A stretch of 64,000 bases of DNA from Cryptoclostridium sp964637365 (GCA_964637365.1 CAZWWH010000010.1:13398-77397), one strand, 5' to 3'. Counted from the first letter of the stretch, positions 44,338 to 53,806 are shown. The notes: generated by a model not told the origin, from the sequence alone. Numbers and translations are program-made.

Positions 44338-44417
44338 AGACTTATCTGCTGTTCGGATTGCTCAATCGCGTAATTCTGTGATTGGGAGCAATTCTTACGG
44401 CAGATAGGTCTTTTTTT
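44338..44417 (+). terminator. Riboswitch-controlled intrinsic terminator
   Basis: GACTTATCTGC pairs with GCAGATAGGTC (one wobble) over a long loop with an inner hairpin and is followed by seven T. It stands between the Mn aptamer and mntP. Confidence 0.88.
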
Positions 44418-44460
44418 ATCCGTTATTTCATTTAATGTTATAACAAGGAGGAGAAAAGAT

Positions 44461-45024
44461 TTGGGTATTATTTCGCTGTTTTTTATCGCCCTGGGCCTGG
44501 CCATGGACGCCTTTGCCGTTTCCATTTGCAAGGGCCTTTCCATGGATCGTATCAAGATCAAAAATGCCGTCGTCATCGGCTTATATTTCGGTATTTTTCA
44601 AGCGGGAATGCCGGTAATCGGCTATTTACTTGGGGTTCAATTCCAATCAAAGATTACCGCCATCGACCATTGGATTGCCTTTATTCTGCTGGGGCTCATC
44701 GGTTTCAACATGATTCGGGAAGCGCTCAGCAAGGAAGAGGAGGAAGCCAATGATTCTGTGGATTTCCACACCATGATTGTACTGGCCATCGCCACCAGCA
44801 TTGACGCCTTGGCTGTAGGCATTACCTTCGCATTCCTGGGCACTAACATTGTTGCAGCTGCCACTATCATTGGCTGTGTAACATTTGTCACTTCTCTCAT
44901 CGGCGTTAAAATCGGGAATCTCTTCGGCTCCCGCTACAAATCCAAGGCAGAATTTATTGGGGGATTGATTCTCATTTTATTGGGAACAAAAATTCTCCTG
45001 GAACATTTGGAGATCCTGCCTTAA
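44461..45024 (+). CDS. mntP: Manganese efflux pump MntP
   Basis: A 187-residue, six-helix membrane exporter. Both MntP repeats are visible, including GLAMDAFAVSICKG and ATSIDALAVGITFA with the metal-binding aspartates. The start codon is TTG with AAGGAGG eight bases upstream. The riboswitch upstream confirms a Mn2+ role. Confidence 0.95.
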   Translation: MGIISLFFIALGLAMDAFAVSICKGLSMDRIKIKNAVVIGLYFGIFQAGMPVIGYLLGVQFQSKITAIDHWIAFILLGLIGFNMIREALSKEEEEANDSVDFHTMIVLAIATSIDALAVGITFAFLGTNIVAAATIIGCVTFVTSLIGVKIGNLFGSRYKSKAEFIGGLILILLGTKILLEHLEILP

Positions 45025-45106
45025 CTCTTTCCGAAAACACAAAACATAAAAAGATGACTGCCACAGTCCCTTGAATGAACAGTCGAAAAGGAGTCACATA
45101 AAAACT

Positions 45107-45823
45107 ATGACGCAATCAACCGCAATCCCACGCATCGGCATTGTGCCTTTGTATGACGAAACCAAAGAAAGCTACTGGATGCTGCCGGGGTATATGAAAG
45201 GCCTGGAGGAAGCCGGGGCCATCCCGCTGATGATGCCCTTGACCGACGACGACTCGGCGCTTGAACATTTGGCAGAATTCTTCGACGGATTTCTTTTTCC
45301 CGGCGGACACGATGTATCCCCCGCCCTTTACCACAGCAACCCCCATCCCAAGTGCGGCGCTATTTGCCGTCTCCGGGATACCATGGAGCGGAAGCTCTTT
45401 GACCTGGTTATGACCGTGGACAAGCCCGCCTTTGGCATTTGTCGGGGGATTCAGTTATTTAACGCTCTTTTGGGCGGCACCCTGTGGCAGGATTTGCCGT
45501 CGGAACATCCCACAAACCTTAGCCACCAGCAAAAACCCCCCTACGATGTGCCTGTCCATGAGGTGGAAGTTCTGCGGAATACACCGCTTTACGAGATATT
45601 AAAACAAGACATCTTGGCAGTGAACAGCTACCACCACCAGGCCGTAAAGGACGTGGCGCCGTCCTTGGCTGTTTCCGCCAAGGCCACCGACGGAATTGTG
45701 GAGGGAGTTTACCGCCCCGATAAAAAATTCATCGCCGCCGTTCAATGGCACCCGGAATTCAGCTACCAAAAAGACCAAAAACAGAAGGACTTATTTGCCG
45801 CCTTTGTCCAAGCATGCAAATAA
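45107..45823 (+). CDS. Class I glutamine amidotransferase-like hydrolase (peptidase C26, PuuD-like)
   Basis: A 238-residue enzyme. The nucleophile Cys is in PAFGICRGIQLFNALLGG and the catalytic His-Glu in AVQWHPEF. Relatives hydrolyse gamma-glutamyl-GABA or similar gamma-glutamyl amines. AAAAGGAG lies 13 bases before the ATG used here; a TTG 12 codons earlier is possible. No neighbour points to the substrate. Confidence 0.88.
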   Translation: MTQSTAIPRIGIVPLYDETKESYWMLPGYMKGLEEAGAIPLMMPLTDDDSALEHLAEFFDGFLFPGGHDVSPALYHSNPHPKCGAICRLRDTMERKLFDLVMTVDKPAFGICRGIQLFNALLGGTLWQDLPSEHPTNLSHQQKPPYDVPVHEVEVLRNTPLYEILKQDILAVNSYHHQAVKDVAPSLAVSAKATDGIVEGVYRPDKKFIAAVQWHPEFSYQKDQKQKDLFAAFVQACK

Positions 45824-45928
45824 AAGAAGAGCCCATAGGAGCTCTCTAATTTTGCTAAGATAAATGTAATTGTTAGCTGTGAATCTTTGATATGACACCG
45901 TCCCGCTCAAATCGCCCTTTTGCGGAAA

Positions 45929-46295
45929 TCAGCTCAAAAAGCCAAAACGCTTTAAAATTCCTTCACTAACCGCATTATCGGCCACCACATCGGCAATATG
46001 GTGAGTTCCAGATATTTTGTCTTCATAAAATCCAATAATCATGCCATGGCGCGAGTCCCATATCCCTGTCCCCAATTGGGCTTGGAAAATTGATAAAACA
46101 ATCCGTATTGAGATTTTTCCTTGTCGATACAGGGACAACCAATGATACCAACGACATCCTCCCCATGCTGAACCATAAAAACATCAAAGACCTCCAAAGG
46201 TTCGGATGCCCTTGAGAATTTCCTCCCAAACGCGGGGAGCTTTGATATTGGTATAGTGAATTACTTCTTCATCCGACCAAATCGGCAAGAGATAC
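45929..46295 (-). pseudogene. Decayed GNAT-type acetyltransferase gene
   Basis: Protein-like segments of a RimJ/RimL-type acetyltransferase appear in order but in different frames: LPIWSDEEVIHYTNIKAPRV, then DVVGIIGCPCIDKEKSQYGL with SKPNWGQGYGTRAMA (the acetyl-CoA loop), then ADVVADNAVSEGILKRFGFL. A frame change and a stop codon separate them and the N-terminus and central parts are missing. It is a clear remnant. Confidence 0.8.
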
Positions 46296-46308
46296 TTGGG
46301 ATGATGAC

Positions 46309-46338
46309 AAAGCACCGATACTCATATCGGTGCTTTAT
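46309..46338. terminator. Terminator hairpin between exonuclease gene and GNAT remnant
   Basis: AAAGCACCGATA and TATCGGTGCTTT pair around CTCA and are followed by ATTTTT on the plus strand. It lies 26 bases past the stop of the exonuclease gene on the minus strand. Confidence 0.7.
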
Positions 46339-46363
46339 TTTTCATATTACCGCCCAATTCCAT

Positions 46364-47332
46364 TCACGAAACTGCGGAACAGAGGCGTTTTTTACGCAGG
46401 CGGTCTTTTTTGGCGTGGTTATGGTAAAAACGAATCATTTCCTCATCAGCACGCCAGACGATTTTATGAACCGCAATGCCGTCATCGTTACGGTGAAATT
46501 TTAACCGCACCAAAAAGGAACGATGATTGCCGCACCGAACTAAGGCAATGTATTTATCGCCGCTTTGCCGCACCCAATTTCCATCAGGCGCCACTTGATT
46601 ACCGCAAGCTTCGCAGGTGACAGCCGCAAAGCTTTGATCTGCAAAAGCAGCCCTTTTGGAAGGGAATTGGCGCCACTGGGTAGTAACCAAGGTACTGTCC
46701 TGATGATTTTCCTCCTCCAGACGGCGCTTCAAAGCACGCTCTTTTTGGCGCTCCAGGAACTCGCCGTACGCCTCAACGCCTTTTTCCAAATCCAAATGGC
46801 GACAGACTTGAGCGGTATAATAAGCGTCGTTAAAGGCGTCATGCAAACGGTGTTTACAGGGAATCTCAAAATGCTCCATGGCAAAAAGCAAGGATTTCTG
46901 GTCAGTGGTGCCGTCGGTCTGCAGACTAAAAATCACCTGTAAATTATACCAAACATCAGTCCAGGACTTGTCCAAACCGAAAAAATCCAGATTATCCCGA
47001 AGCATGGGAATATCATCGTTGCCCCAGGTCATCAAGGCAGCGCCCTCCCCGCACCAACGACGGAACCCGTCGATGGCCTCGGCAAAGGGAACGCCGTTGG
47101 ACAGGTCTCCGGCGGAAATGGCCGTAAGCCGTTTCACCATGGGATGAAGCTTTTTATAATATTGTGGGCGAATATTTACACGAAAGGAATCTGTGATTTC
47201 CAATTGGTCATTGAGTTTTACAGCGCCAATTTGAATAATTTCACCGTAAAACTTCAGACCTGATTCCATGGTGAGGCACAGATCTTTGGTCATTGCCTGA
47301 TTCCATTCCATGTCCATGATAATATAACGCAT
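46364..47332 (-). CDS. DEDDh 3'-5' exonuclease (RNase T/DnaQ-like)
   Basis: A 322-residue protein. The exonuclease fold has IIMDMEWNQ (first Asp and Glu), TWGNDDIPMLRDNL (second Asp) and HDAFNDAYYTAQV (His and last Asp). Residues 200-322 form an extra C-terminal domain with a CEACG pair of cysteines and several basic patches, which might bind metal or nucleic acid. The exact substrate, DNA or RNA, is not known. The ribosome site is weak. Confidence 0.88.
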   Translation of the reverse strand: MRYIIMDMEWNQAMTKDLCLTMESGLKFYGEIIQIGAVKLNDQLEITDSFRVNIRPQYYKKLHPMVKRLTAISAGDLSNGVPFAEAIDGFRRWCGEGAALMTWGNDDIPMLRDNLDFFGLDKSWTDVWYNLQVIFSLQTDGTTDQKSLLFAMEHFEIPCKHRLHDAFNDAYYTAQVCRHLDLEKGVEAYGEFLERQKERALKRRLEEENHQDSTLVTTQWRQFPSKRAAFADQSFAAVTCEACGNQVAPDGNWVRQSGDKYIALVRCGNHRSFLVRLKFHRNDDGIAVHKIVWRADEEMIRFYHNHAKKDRLRKKRLCSAVS

Positions 47333-47480
47333 GAGGGACGAATCTCTCCTTCAGGGAATTCAGCATAGAATACAGTGAGCGATTTAAGCTCGATAAGCTT
47401 GAGTTTCACTCAAACCTTTTTTTATTCGATTTTTTTATTCGATGTTCTTCGCCATACTCCTGCCCAATGTCACAAAATTC

Positions 47481-47879
47481 TCATTTCCCCTTTTTGGAAA
47501 GGTTGGCAATAACCTCCTCATCAGCGGGGCAGAAGTCATATCGTTTCAGTTCCGTTGGGACGACCCAGGCCATCTCCTGATGGACGGTGCGGCGGGGTTC
47601 CCCCTGTAAAATCCCGCCGCGGTAAAAATAGAGGGTCACATCCACATCGGGATAACAATGGTGCGCTTGCCCAAAGGTTCCGGTAATCTGAATATCCACG
47701 CCCAATTCCTCACGGCATTCCCGTATCAAACATTCCTCGGGAGTCTCTCCTAATTCAATTTTCCCGCCGGGAAATTCCCAAAGGTCGCCGCAGCTGCCTC
47801 CCTTTTGCCGGCGACAAATGAGGATTTTACCATCCCGCTCCAGAATTGCGGCGGATACCCTGATGGAGGGCTTATTCAT
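47481..47879 (-). CDS. Nudix hydrolase, MutT-like 8-oxo-dGTP diphosphatase
   Basis: A 132-residue enzyme with a complete Nudix box, GGKIELGETPEECLIRECRE then ELG, and the MutT-like start VSAAILERDGKILICRR. It cleans the nucleotide pool. Its first eight bases overlap the end of the NifX-like gene. Confidence 0.92.
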   Translation of the reverse strand: MNKPSIRVSAAILERDGKILICRRQKGGSCGDLWEFPGGKIELGETPEECLIRECREELGVDIQITGTFGQAHHCYPDVDVTLYFYRGGILQGEPRRTVHQEMAWVVPTELKRYDFCPADEEVIANLSKKGK

Positions 47880-48336
47880 CTTTTTTACCGAACACGAAGT
47901 TGTAACGGCCTACCTGTCCGCCATGATGATGGGCGCACTGGTGCCCCTCTCCGTGTTCATGGTGGTGACCGCATTGATGGCCTTCGCCATGCTCATGGCC
48001 ATGATGGTTACAGGTGTAATTGGGGTCATGGTCCAGAGTACCGTCAAGATAAGCTTTGACAACGGCGTCCACATCTCCTCTGACGCCCGGAAGGATTTTG
48101 ATGCCGGCTTCCCCTAGGGCCTGACGGGCACAGCCGCCAAGACCGCCGCAAATCAAAACATCCACACCGTTGCCGTCAAGCAACACGGCCAAAGCAGAAT
48201 GGCCCACGCCGTTAGCGGCCAAATATTCTTTGGATTTAATTTCTTGCTCCTCCACTTCAAACACGGTAAAGCCGGGGCAATGACCAAAATGCTGGTAAAC
48301 CATATTATTTTCCGATGTAACTGCAATTCTCATCAT
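47872..48336 (-). CDS. NifX/NifB-type Fe-Mo cofactor-binding domain protein with His-rich tail
   Basis: A 154-residue protein. Residues 1-105 match the dinitrogenase iron-molybdenum cofactor family (MRIAVTSEN, YQHFGHC, GGLGGCARQAL). The last 45 residues are a tandem histidine cluster with repeats of GEGHQC-HHH, typical metal binding. GGAGG precedes a double ATG. It lies just downstream of a DUF134 regulator, a common pair in anaerobes. Confidence 0.9.
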   Translation of the reverse strand: MMRIAVTSENNMVYQHFGHCPGFTVFEVEEQEIKSKEYLAANGVGHSALAVLLDGNGVDVLICGGLGGCARQALGEAGIKILPGVRGDVDAVVKAYLDGTLDHDPNYTCNHHGHEHGEGHQCGHHHEHGEGHQCAHHHGGQVGRYNFVFGKKDE

Positions 48337-48359
48337 GCGATAACCTCCATAAATTGTCT

Positions 48360-48686
48360 TTATTTTCTGCATTTTTTACAGCAGCGACGCCCCTCGCAGC
48401 GGGTGCCCGTCACCTCATAATGGCCGCCGCCAATGCTGAGATCGTCCCCTTCCACCAAGGCCGTGGCCACTTTTTTTCTAGCGGAGTAGAGGATACGCTG
48501 AAAGGTCCCACGGGAGACCTCCATCATTTCCGCAGCAATGTCCTGGGGCAACCCCTCCATATCACAAAGGCGCAGGGATTCCACCTCTTCCACAGTAATG
48601 CGCTGAATATCCCGGCAGTTTTCTGTGCGAAACTGACGATTACCATAGTCGCAGCAGACTTTGCGGCAGCGTGTTTGACGCGGCAT
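48360..48686 (-). CDS. DUF134 (UPF0251) family DNA-binding protein
   Basis: A 108-residue protein with an N-terminal Cys cluster (MPRQTRCRKVCCDYG), a sigma-like HTH (DMEGLPQDIAAEMMEVSRGT) and a Cys/Lys-rich end. GGAGG stands seven bases before the ATG. It is probably a metal- or redox-linked regulator of the NifX-like gene that follows 23 bases later. Confidence 0.9.
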   Translation of the reverse strand: MPRQTRCRKVCCDYGNRQFRTENCRDIQRITVEEVESLRLCDMEGLPQDIAAEMMEVSRGTFQRILYSARKKVATALVEGDDLSIGGGHYEVTGTRCEGRRCCKKCRK

Positions 48687-48795
48687 GACGACACCTCCAT
48701 TTGTGCATATGCACAATTTCTCTCATTATAATGTGCATTTGCCCATTTGTCAATCATGTCATCAGGGAAAATATTGCGCGATTTCCCTTATAACG

Positions 48796-48819
48796 TAAAA
48801 AGCCCGAATCAATTCGGGC
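48796..48819 (-). terminator. Intrinsic terminator downstream of asnB
   Basis: GCCCGAAT and ATTCGGGC pair, followed by TTTTT on the minus strand. It ends a 260-base tail after asnB. Confidence 0.8.
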
Positions 48820-49079
48820 AGAACATGTTGATAAAAAGCGGCGATGCCGCCGAACAATTCATCCAGATCTTTGATTTTTAGGCGCCGCCGAACAACGTCG
48901 GCGGGATTTTCGTAACAGCTTATTCCGACGCATTGTTCCCTCTTGCTTTCAACCCGCAATCACCAATAACGTAGGCGGGCTCGCTCCCACGATGCAGAGC
49001 AAGGCGGCCGCTCCAAGGCAGGCTCGATGCATACCTAAAACGTACTCGGGAGTCTGACTTGGAGCGGGCAACACCGCGA
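48820..49079 (-). other. Structured 3' region of asnB
   Basis: No convincing gene; a 65-codon frame runs through the terminator and has no ribosome site. A perfect 10-bp stem (CCGCTCCAAG / CTTGGAGCGG) pairs 49008-49017 with 49058-49067 around a 40-base loop. GTTCGGCGGC occurs twice further on. A 3'-derived small RNA is possible. Confidence 0.4.
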
Positions 49080-50900
49080 TTAGCCGCGGGAGCGGGCCAA
49101 AATATAATTCAATTGGAGGAAATACGTAATTACCTGTGCCCTCATCATCAGCTGGCCATACCAGGGATATTTCATTTCATGATCTAAAAGATCTCGGAGA
49201 GCTTCGGGTTTGACGATATCAAAGATGGGGGCGTTGGAATCCGCAAGAATATCTTCCATCAGAAGGGTCACAGCGGCAAGATAAGCGGGATGGTGCGTTT
49301 TGGGATAGGGACTTTTTTTCCGCCAGAGAACCTTTTCGGGAAGCAAGCCTTCCATAGCGTGGCGCAGGATCCCCTTTTCCCGATGGTCGTAGTCCTTGAT
49401 GGACCAGGGCATGGTATAGAGATATTGGGCGATGCGCTTGTCGCAGAAGGGAACGCGAACCTCTAGGCCGTTGTACATACTCATACGGTCTTTGCGATCC
49501 AGCAGAGTTTGCATGAACCAATCGAGATTGAGACGGGTCATCTCCTTCATACGGTTTTCCAAGGGGCTGAGATTGGGCATTTTGGAGGTGCGGGCCAAAG
49601 TTTCTTCGTAACGGCGGCGCACATAGGCCTCACCATCAAGGTCATGGGCAATATCATCTCTCAGGAAGGTCATACGGTATTTTGTCGATTGAGACCAGGG
49701 AAAGCCGTCGGCCATGCGAATATTCTCATCACGGAACCAGGGATAGCCGCCAAAAATCTCGTCGGCGCATTCACCGGAAAGGGCTACGGTAACGTGTTTT
49801 TTAATTTCCTTACAGAATAACAATAAAGAGGAATCTACGTCGGCCATGCCGGGGAGATCTCGGGCCGTGGCGGCTTCGTAAAGAGCTTCGGCCAATTCGG
49901 GAGTATCCAGTACCACACGATGGTGGTCAGTATGGAAGGTTTTGACCATTAGGTCAATGTATTCGTCATCACTGTCAGGCTGAAAATGGCTTTTTTGGAA
50001 ATATTTTTCATTGTCCCGATAAGCCACGGAAAAGGTGGTCAGGGTTTTTCCTTTGGCGGCGAACTCATTGGCGGCTACTGCCGTGATGATACTGGAATCA
50101 AGACCGCCGGAGAGGAAGGTCCCCAGGGGAACATCTGATACCAGCTGGCGTTTGATGGCGTCGGTGACGAGAAACCGCACATGGGCGGCGGCCTCTTCGG
50201 GGCTGTCGGTAAAGGGGCCGTCCTTGGGCTGCCAATAGGGCACGGGAACAAAGCCAGAAGCGACACAATAACCGCAGTAACCGGCTTTGACCTCTTCAAT
50301 ACCTCGGTACACGCCGCAGCCGGGGGTGCGGCCGGGCCCCATGAAAATCATTTCGGCGATGCTTTCCTGATCCAATTCCGGTTCCATGTCAGGATGGGCC
50401 AGGATGGTTTTGATCTCGGACCCAAAGATGAGTCCATCCCCTTGACGGGAAAAAAACAGCGGCTTTACCCCCATGGGGTCACGAGCTAAGAACAACCGCT
50501 GTTCCCGGGGCTCCCAAACAGCAAAGGAAAAAATCCCATTCAACAACTCCAGAGCACTGTCCCCCCATTGGGCGAAGGCATGGAGCAGCACCTCAGTATC
50601 GGAGTGGCCTTGGAATTGATGTCCCAAAATCAAAAGCTCCCTACGAATATCCTCTGTATTATACAACTCACCGTTGTACACCATAATAAAATGCCGGCCA
50701 TGCCAGGTCAACTCCATGGGCTGCCGTCCATGGTCGGGATCCACTACGGTAAGGCGCCGGTGAAGCAGGACACAGTGGTCATCGCCCCAACGCCCGGCCT
50801 GATCGGGTCCGCGCCGAGCCAAAGTTTCCTCCATTTCACGGTAATATTGCGGCGCTTCTATCTGCCGCTGAAACGTAACGCATCCACCGATGCCGCACAT
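49080..50900 (-). CDS. asnB: Asparagine synthase (glutamine-hydrolysing)
   Basis: A 606-residue enzyme. The start is fixed by the N-terminal nucleophile: MCGIGGCVTF, with AGAGGTG upstream. The glutaminase domain runs to about 210, and the synthetase domain has the PP-loop SGGLDSSIITA and SGECADEIFGGYPW. It is monocistronic. Confidence 0.95.
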   Translation of the reverse strand: MCGIGGCVTFQRQIEAPQYYREMEETLARRGPDQAGRWGDDHCVLLHRRLTVVDPDHGRQPMELTWHGRHFIMVYNGELYNTEDIRRELLILGHQFQGHSDTEVLLHAFAQWGDSALELLNGIFSFAVWEPREQRLFLARDPMGVKPLFFSRQGDGLIFGSEIKTILAHPDMEPELDQESIAEMIFMGPGRTPGCGVYRGIEEVKAGYCGYCVASGFVPVPYWQPKDGPFTDSPEEAAAHVRFLVTDAIKRQLVSDVPLGTFLSGGLDSSIITAVAANEFAAKGKTLTTFSVAYRDNEKYFQKSHFQPDSDDEYIDLMVKTFHTDHHRVVLDTPELAEALYEAATARDLPGMADVDSSLLLFCKEIKKHVTVALSGECADEIFGGYPWFRDENIRMADGFPWSQSTKYRMTFLRDDIAHDLDGEAYVRRRYEETLARTSKMPNLSPLENRMKEMTRLNLDWFMQTLLDRKDRMSMYNGLEVRVPFCDKRIAQYLYTMPWSIKDYDHREKGILRHAMEGLLPEKVLWRKKSPYPKTHHPAYLAAVTLLMEDILADSNAPIFDIVKPEALRDLLDHEMKYPWYGQLMMRAQVITYFLQLNYILARSRG

Positions 50901-50975
50901 AACGATCACCTCTATCAAAATTCTTTGTCAATTTCGGACCATTCATTGACAGTATATGCGGAAATAACCCTTTTG

Positions 50976-51004
50976 TTGCATGGAACCGTAACCTGTGATA
51001 AACT
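50976..51004 (+). promoter_or_regulatory. Probable sigma-70 promoter of the MFS gene
   Basis: TTGCAT, 17 bases, TAAACT on the plus strand, about 50 bases before the MFS start codon in a divergent intergenic region. Confidence 0.5.
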
Positions 51005-51055
51005 GAACATGATTTTATACGTCATTATTTCCCTAGAAGAAAGCTGAGATGTATT

Positions 51056-52420
51056 GTGATTGAACAAAAATGGAAGGTGCTCATTGTCGTTTCCATCGGC
51101 GTGTTTATGGGCACTCTCAATGGCAGTATCGTCAATATCGCGAACCCCACCATCGCAGAGGTGTTTTCCATCTCCATGACCGAGGTGCAATGGGTCGTCA
51201 CCGTTTATATGCTGGTGGTTACAGCCACCATGCTCTTCTTCGGCAAATTGGGGGACAAAATCGGCTCCCACCGTCTTTATGTCGTGGGTTTTGCCGTGTT
51301 CTCTCTTGGCTCTTTGGTTTGTGGCCTGAGCCAAAGTTTTCCCATGCTGATTGGAGCGAGAATTTTCCAAGCCATAGGTGGCAGCATTCTAATGGCCACA
51401 GGCCTGGGGCTGGTGTCCAACGCCTTCCCCCAAGAAGAAAAGGGCAAGGCCATCGGCATGGTCGGCGCCGTGGTAGGCGTGGGCAATCTCAGCGGCGCTT
51501 CCATCGGTGGTCTGCTGCTGCAATCATTTTCCTGGCAATCCATTTTCTATCTCAATGTTCCCGTGGGCATTCTCGGTGCATTGCTGGGAATATTCTTTTT
51601 GACGCCCCAACAGAAAAACAATGAAATCAAAGGTTTTGACCTGCCGGGGATTCTGCTGTTCGCATCCGCCACCACGGTGGCGCTGCTGGCTATCAACAAC
51701 CAAGGGGGCCACGGCGTTTTTCTCGGTCTCGGTGCGGCGATCCTGCTGATTTTATTGATCTTATGGGAAAAACGGAGTAAAGAGCCCTTTCTCGATATGC
51801 CCCTTTTTACCATCCGAGATTTTACCATGGGCAACATTATCGGCGTCTTTTGCTATTTCCCTCAAATGTCCGTGGCGTTTTTGCTGCCCTTTTATTTAGA
51901 GGAGGTCAAGGCCCTCTCCACAGCGTCCTCTGGCCTGGTAATGACGGTACATCCCCTGGTCATGGTATTAATAGCGCCGTTGGCGGGCTCCCTATCGGAC
52001 CGTTTCGGTTCCCGTCCCATCCTCATGGTATCCTTCGCTCTGATGACTTTATCCCTAGGCGCGTTGGGTTTTCTTACGGCGGCAACGCCCCTTTGGCTGC
52101 TGGTGCTTTGCCTCGCCGTATTCGGCTTGGGAGTCGGCAGCTTCGGTTCTCCCAATAACAGCACGGTTTTGGCGGGAGTCTCTCCCCAAAAGCAGGGCTA
52201 CGGCGGCAGCTTTTTGGCCACCATGCGGAACCTATCCTTCGGGGCGGGGACTGCCTTTTTCAGCGCATTCTTCGCCGCGCGGTTTGCCGCTGTGACGCCG
52301 ACGGACACCGCCTATGCGGCGGCGCTCCACGATTCCTATTGGGCCGCGGCTGCCCTGTGCTTTATCGGCCTTTTGCTTACTCTGTTTTTTCAAAAGAATT
52401 CTAAAAGGGTCCAAGGATGA
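51056..52420 (+). CDS. MFS drug exporter (DHA2, EmrB/QacA-like)
   Basis: A 454-residue inner-membrane transporter with about 14 helices. Motif A is GKLGDKIGSHRLYV, motif C-like GVGNLSGASIGGLLLQ, and a second loop has GSLSDRFGSRPIL. The start is GTG with a weak ribosome site. Likely proton-driven drug or metabolite export; the substrate is unknown. Confidence 0.9.
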   Translation: MIEQKWKVLIVVSIGVFMGTLNGSIVNIANPTIAEVFSISMTEVQWVVTVYMLVVTATMLFFGKLGDKIGSHRLYVVGFAVFSLGSLVCGLSQSFPMLIGARIFQAIGGSILMATGLGLVSNAFPQEEKGKAIGMVGAVVGVGNLSGASIGGLLLQSFSWQSIFYLNVPVGILGALLGIFFLTPQQKNNEIKGFDLPGILLFASATTVALLAINNQGGHGVFLGLGAAILLILLILWEKRSKEPFLDMPLFTIRDFTMGNIIGVFCYFPQMSVAFLLPFYLEEVKALSTASSGLVMTVHPLVMVLIAPLAGSLSDRFGSRPILMVSFALMTLSLGALGFLTAATPLWLLVLCLAVFGLGVGSFGSPNNSTVLAGVSPQKQGYGGSFLATMRNLSFGAGTAFFSAFFAARFAAVTPTDTAYAAALHDSYWAAAALCFIGLLLTLFFQKNSKRVQG

Positions 52421-52501
52421 GAATTATTTTATTTCGATAAAATTTTGTCCAATGTTTTTTTGAAGCTTTATCAGCCCTCAACATGGTGCTAAACTGTTGC
52501 C

Positions 52502-53755
52502 ATGGATACCATCAAAGAATCTTTGAAATATGTAAAATTATATTTGAAAGTGCTTCTGAAATGGCTTCTCCTCGCCACGGTCATCGGAACTGTCTGCGGC
52601 GGCGTGGGAAGTCTTCTCTATTTTTGTGTGGAATTAGCTTTAGAGGAGCGGGCAACCCATTCGTGGCTTTTGTACCTGCTGCCCCTGGCGGGGCTTTTGA
52701 TTGTGGAGTCTTACCACTTGCTCCATATGGACGAAGACGGCGGCACCGACCTGGTGCTTTTATCCATCCGTTCCCGCCAAAAGGTTCCCTTGTCTATGGC
52801 GTATCTGATTTTCATATCCACTTGTCTCACACAGCTTTGCGGCGGCTCCGCGGGACGGGAGGGAGCGGCATTGCAAATCGGGGGATCCTTGGGTCATCTG
52901 ATCGGTAAAATTTTTCACATGAGCGAGAAAGACCAAACCATTATCACCATGTGCGGCATGAGCGCTGTATTTACCGCCTTGTTCGGTACGCCGCTGACCG
53001 CCACATTGTTCAGCATGGAGGTGGTCAGTGTCGGCGTATTCTATTATGCCGCCCTGATTCCCTGCCTAGTGGCGTCTTTGATTTCCCAAGCCCTGGCCTG
53101 GGCATTGGGCTTTACACCTCTCTTTTATACCGTAAAAATTCCCGCTATGGAATTTCTCTCCTTTGGGCGGGTAGCAGTTTTGGCCTGTCTTGGCGCTTTG
53201 GTGAGCATCGTTTTTTGTGTACTGCTCAGACATGGCGGAAGATTCTTCGCCAAAGTCATCCCCAATCCTTGGCTAAGAATCTTTTTTGGCGGTATCGCCA
53301 TTGTCCTTTTAACATTGGCTCTGGGCACTTACGACTATAATGGATTGGGGTTGCCGGTCATCGGTCGGGCCTTGGCGGGAGAAGCCGTTCCCACAGCGTT
53401 CCTTTGGAAAATTCTTTTCACCGTCATCACCATTGGCGTGGGCTTCAAGGGCGGCGAAATCGTGCCGACCTTATTCATTGGCGCGGTATTCGGCTGCTGC
53501 GTGGGGCAATGGCTGGGGTTACCGGCGGATTTCGGCGCCGCCATCGGCCTTACTTCGCTGTTCTGCGCCGTGGTCAACTGCCCTATTTCCTCGATCATTC
53601 TCAGCGTGGAACTTTTTGGCGGCTCGGGACTGCTATTTTTCGCCCTGGCCTCTGCTGTCAGCTTTATGCTCAGCGGAAAATACAGTCTTTACCACGAGCA
53701 AAAAATCGTCTACTCTAAAATCGCCGCAAAATTCATCGATGCGTCAACCCATTAA
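52502..53755 (+). CDS. ClC-family anion channel/transporter, possibly fluoride type
   Basis: A 417-residue membrane protein of about 12 helices. The gating glutamate motif is GGSAGREGAALQIGG, followed by GMSAVFTALFGTPLTATLFS; the later anion motif is GFKGGEIVPTLFIGA. The GREGxxxQIG form and the missing GSGIP motif (EDGGTD here) resemble CLC-F fluoride/proton antiporters more than chloride ClCs. No fluoride riboswitch is seen upstream and the ribosome site is poor. The fluoride role is therefore tentative. Confidence 0.85.
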   Translation: MDTIKESLKYVKLYLKVLLKWLLLATVIGTVCGGVGSLLYFCVELALEERATHSWLLYLLPLAGLLIVESYHLLHMDEDGGTDLVLLSIRSRQKVPLSMAYLIFISTCLTQLCGGSAGREGAALQIGGSLGHLIGKIFHMSEKDQTIITMCGMSAVFTALFGTPLTATLFSMEVVSVGVFYYAALIPCLVASLISQALAWALGFTPLFYTVKIPAMEFLSFGRVAVLACLGALVSIVFCVLLRHGGRFFAKVIPNPWLRIFFGGIAIVLLTLALGTYDYNGLGLPVIGRALAGEAVPTAFLWKILFTVITIGVGFKGGEIVPTLFIGAVFGCCVGQWLGLPADFGAAIGLTSLFCAVVNCPISSIILSVELFGGSGLLFFALASAVSFMLSGKYSLYHEQKIVYSKIAAKFIDASTH

Positions 53756-53796
53756 AATAGCCCCAAAGCCAAATTCGCTTGGGGCTTATTTTATTA
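53756..53796. terminator. Bidirectional terminator between convergent genes
   Basis: AGCCCCAA and TTGGGGCT pair around a 12-base loop, with A/T-rich flanks on both sides. It serves the ClC gene (plus) and the surface lipoprotein gene (minus). Confidence 0.88.
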
Positions 53797-53806
53797 TCGC
53801 CGCGCT

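Noticed and set aside
48762..48959. 65-codon minus-strand frame after asnB
   Set aside because: It reads through a clear terminator hairpin and lacks a ribosome site.
52421..52501. Fluoride riboswitch before the ClC gene
   Set aside because: The short leader lacks the conserved crcB motif blocks.
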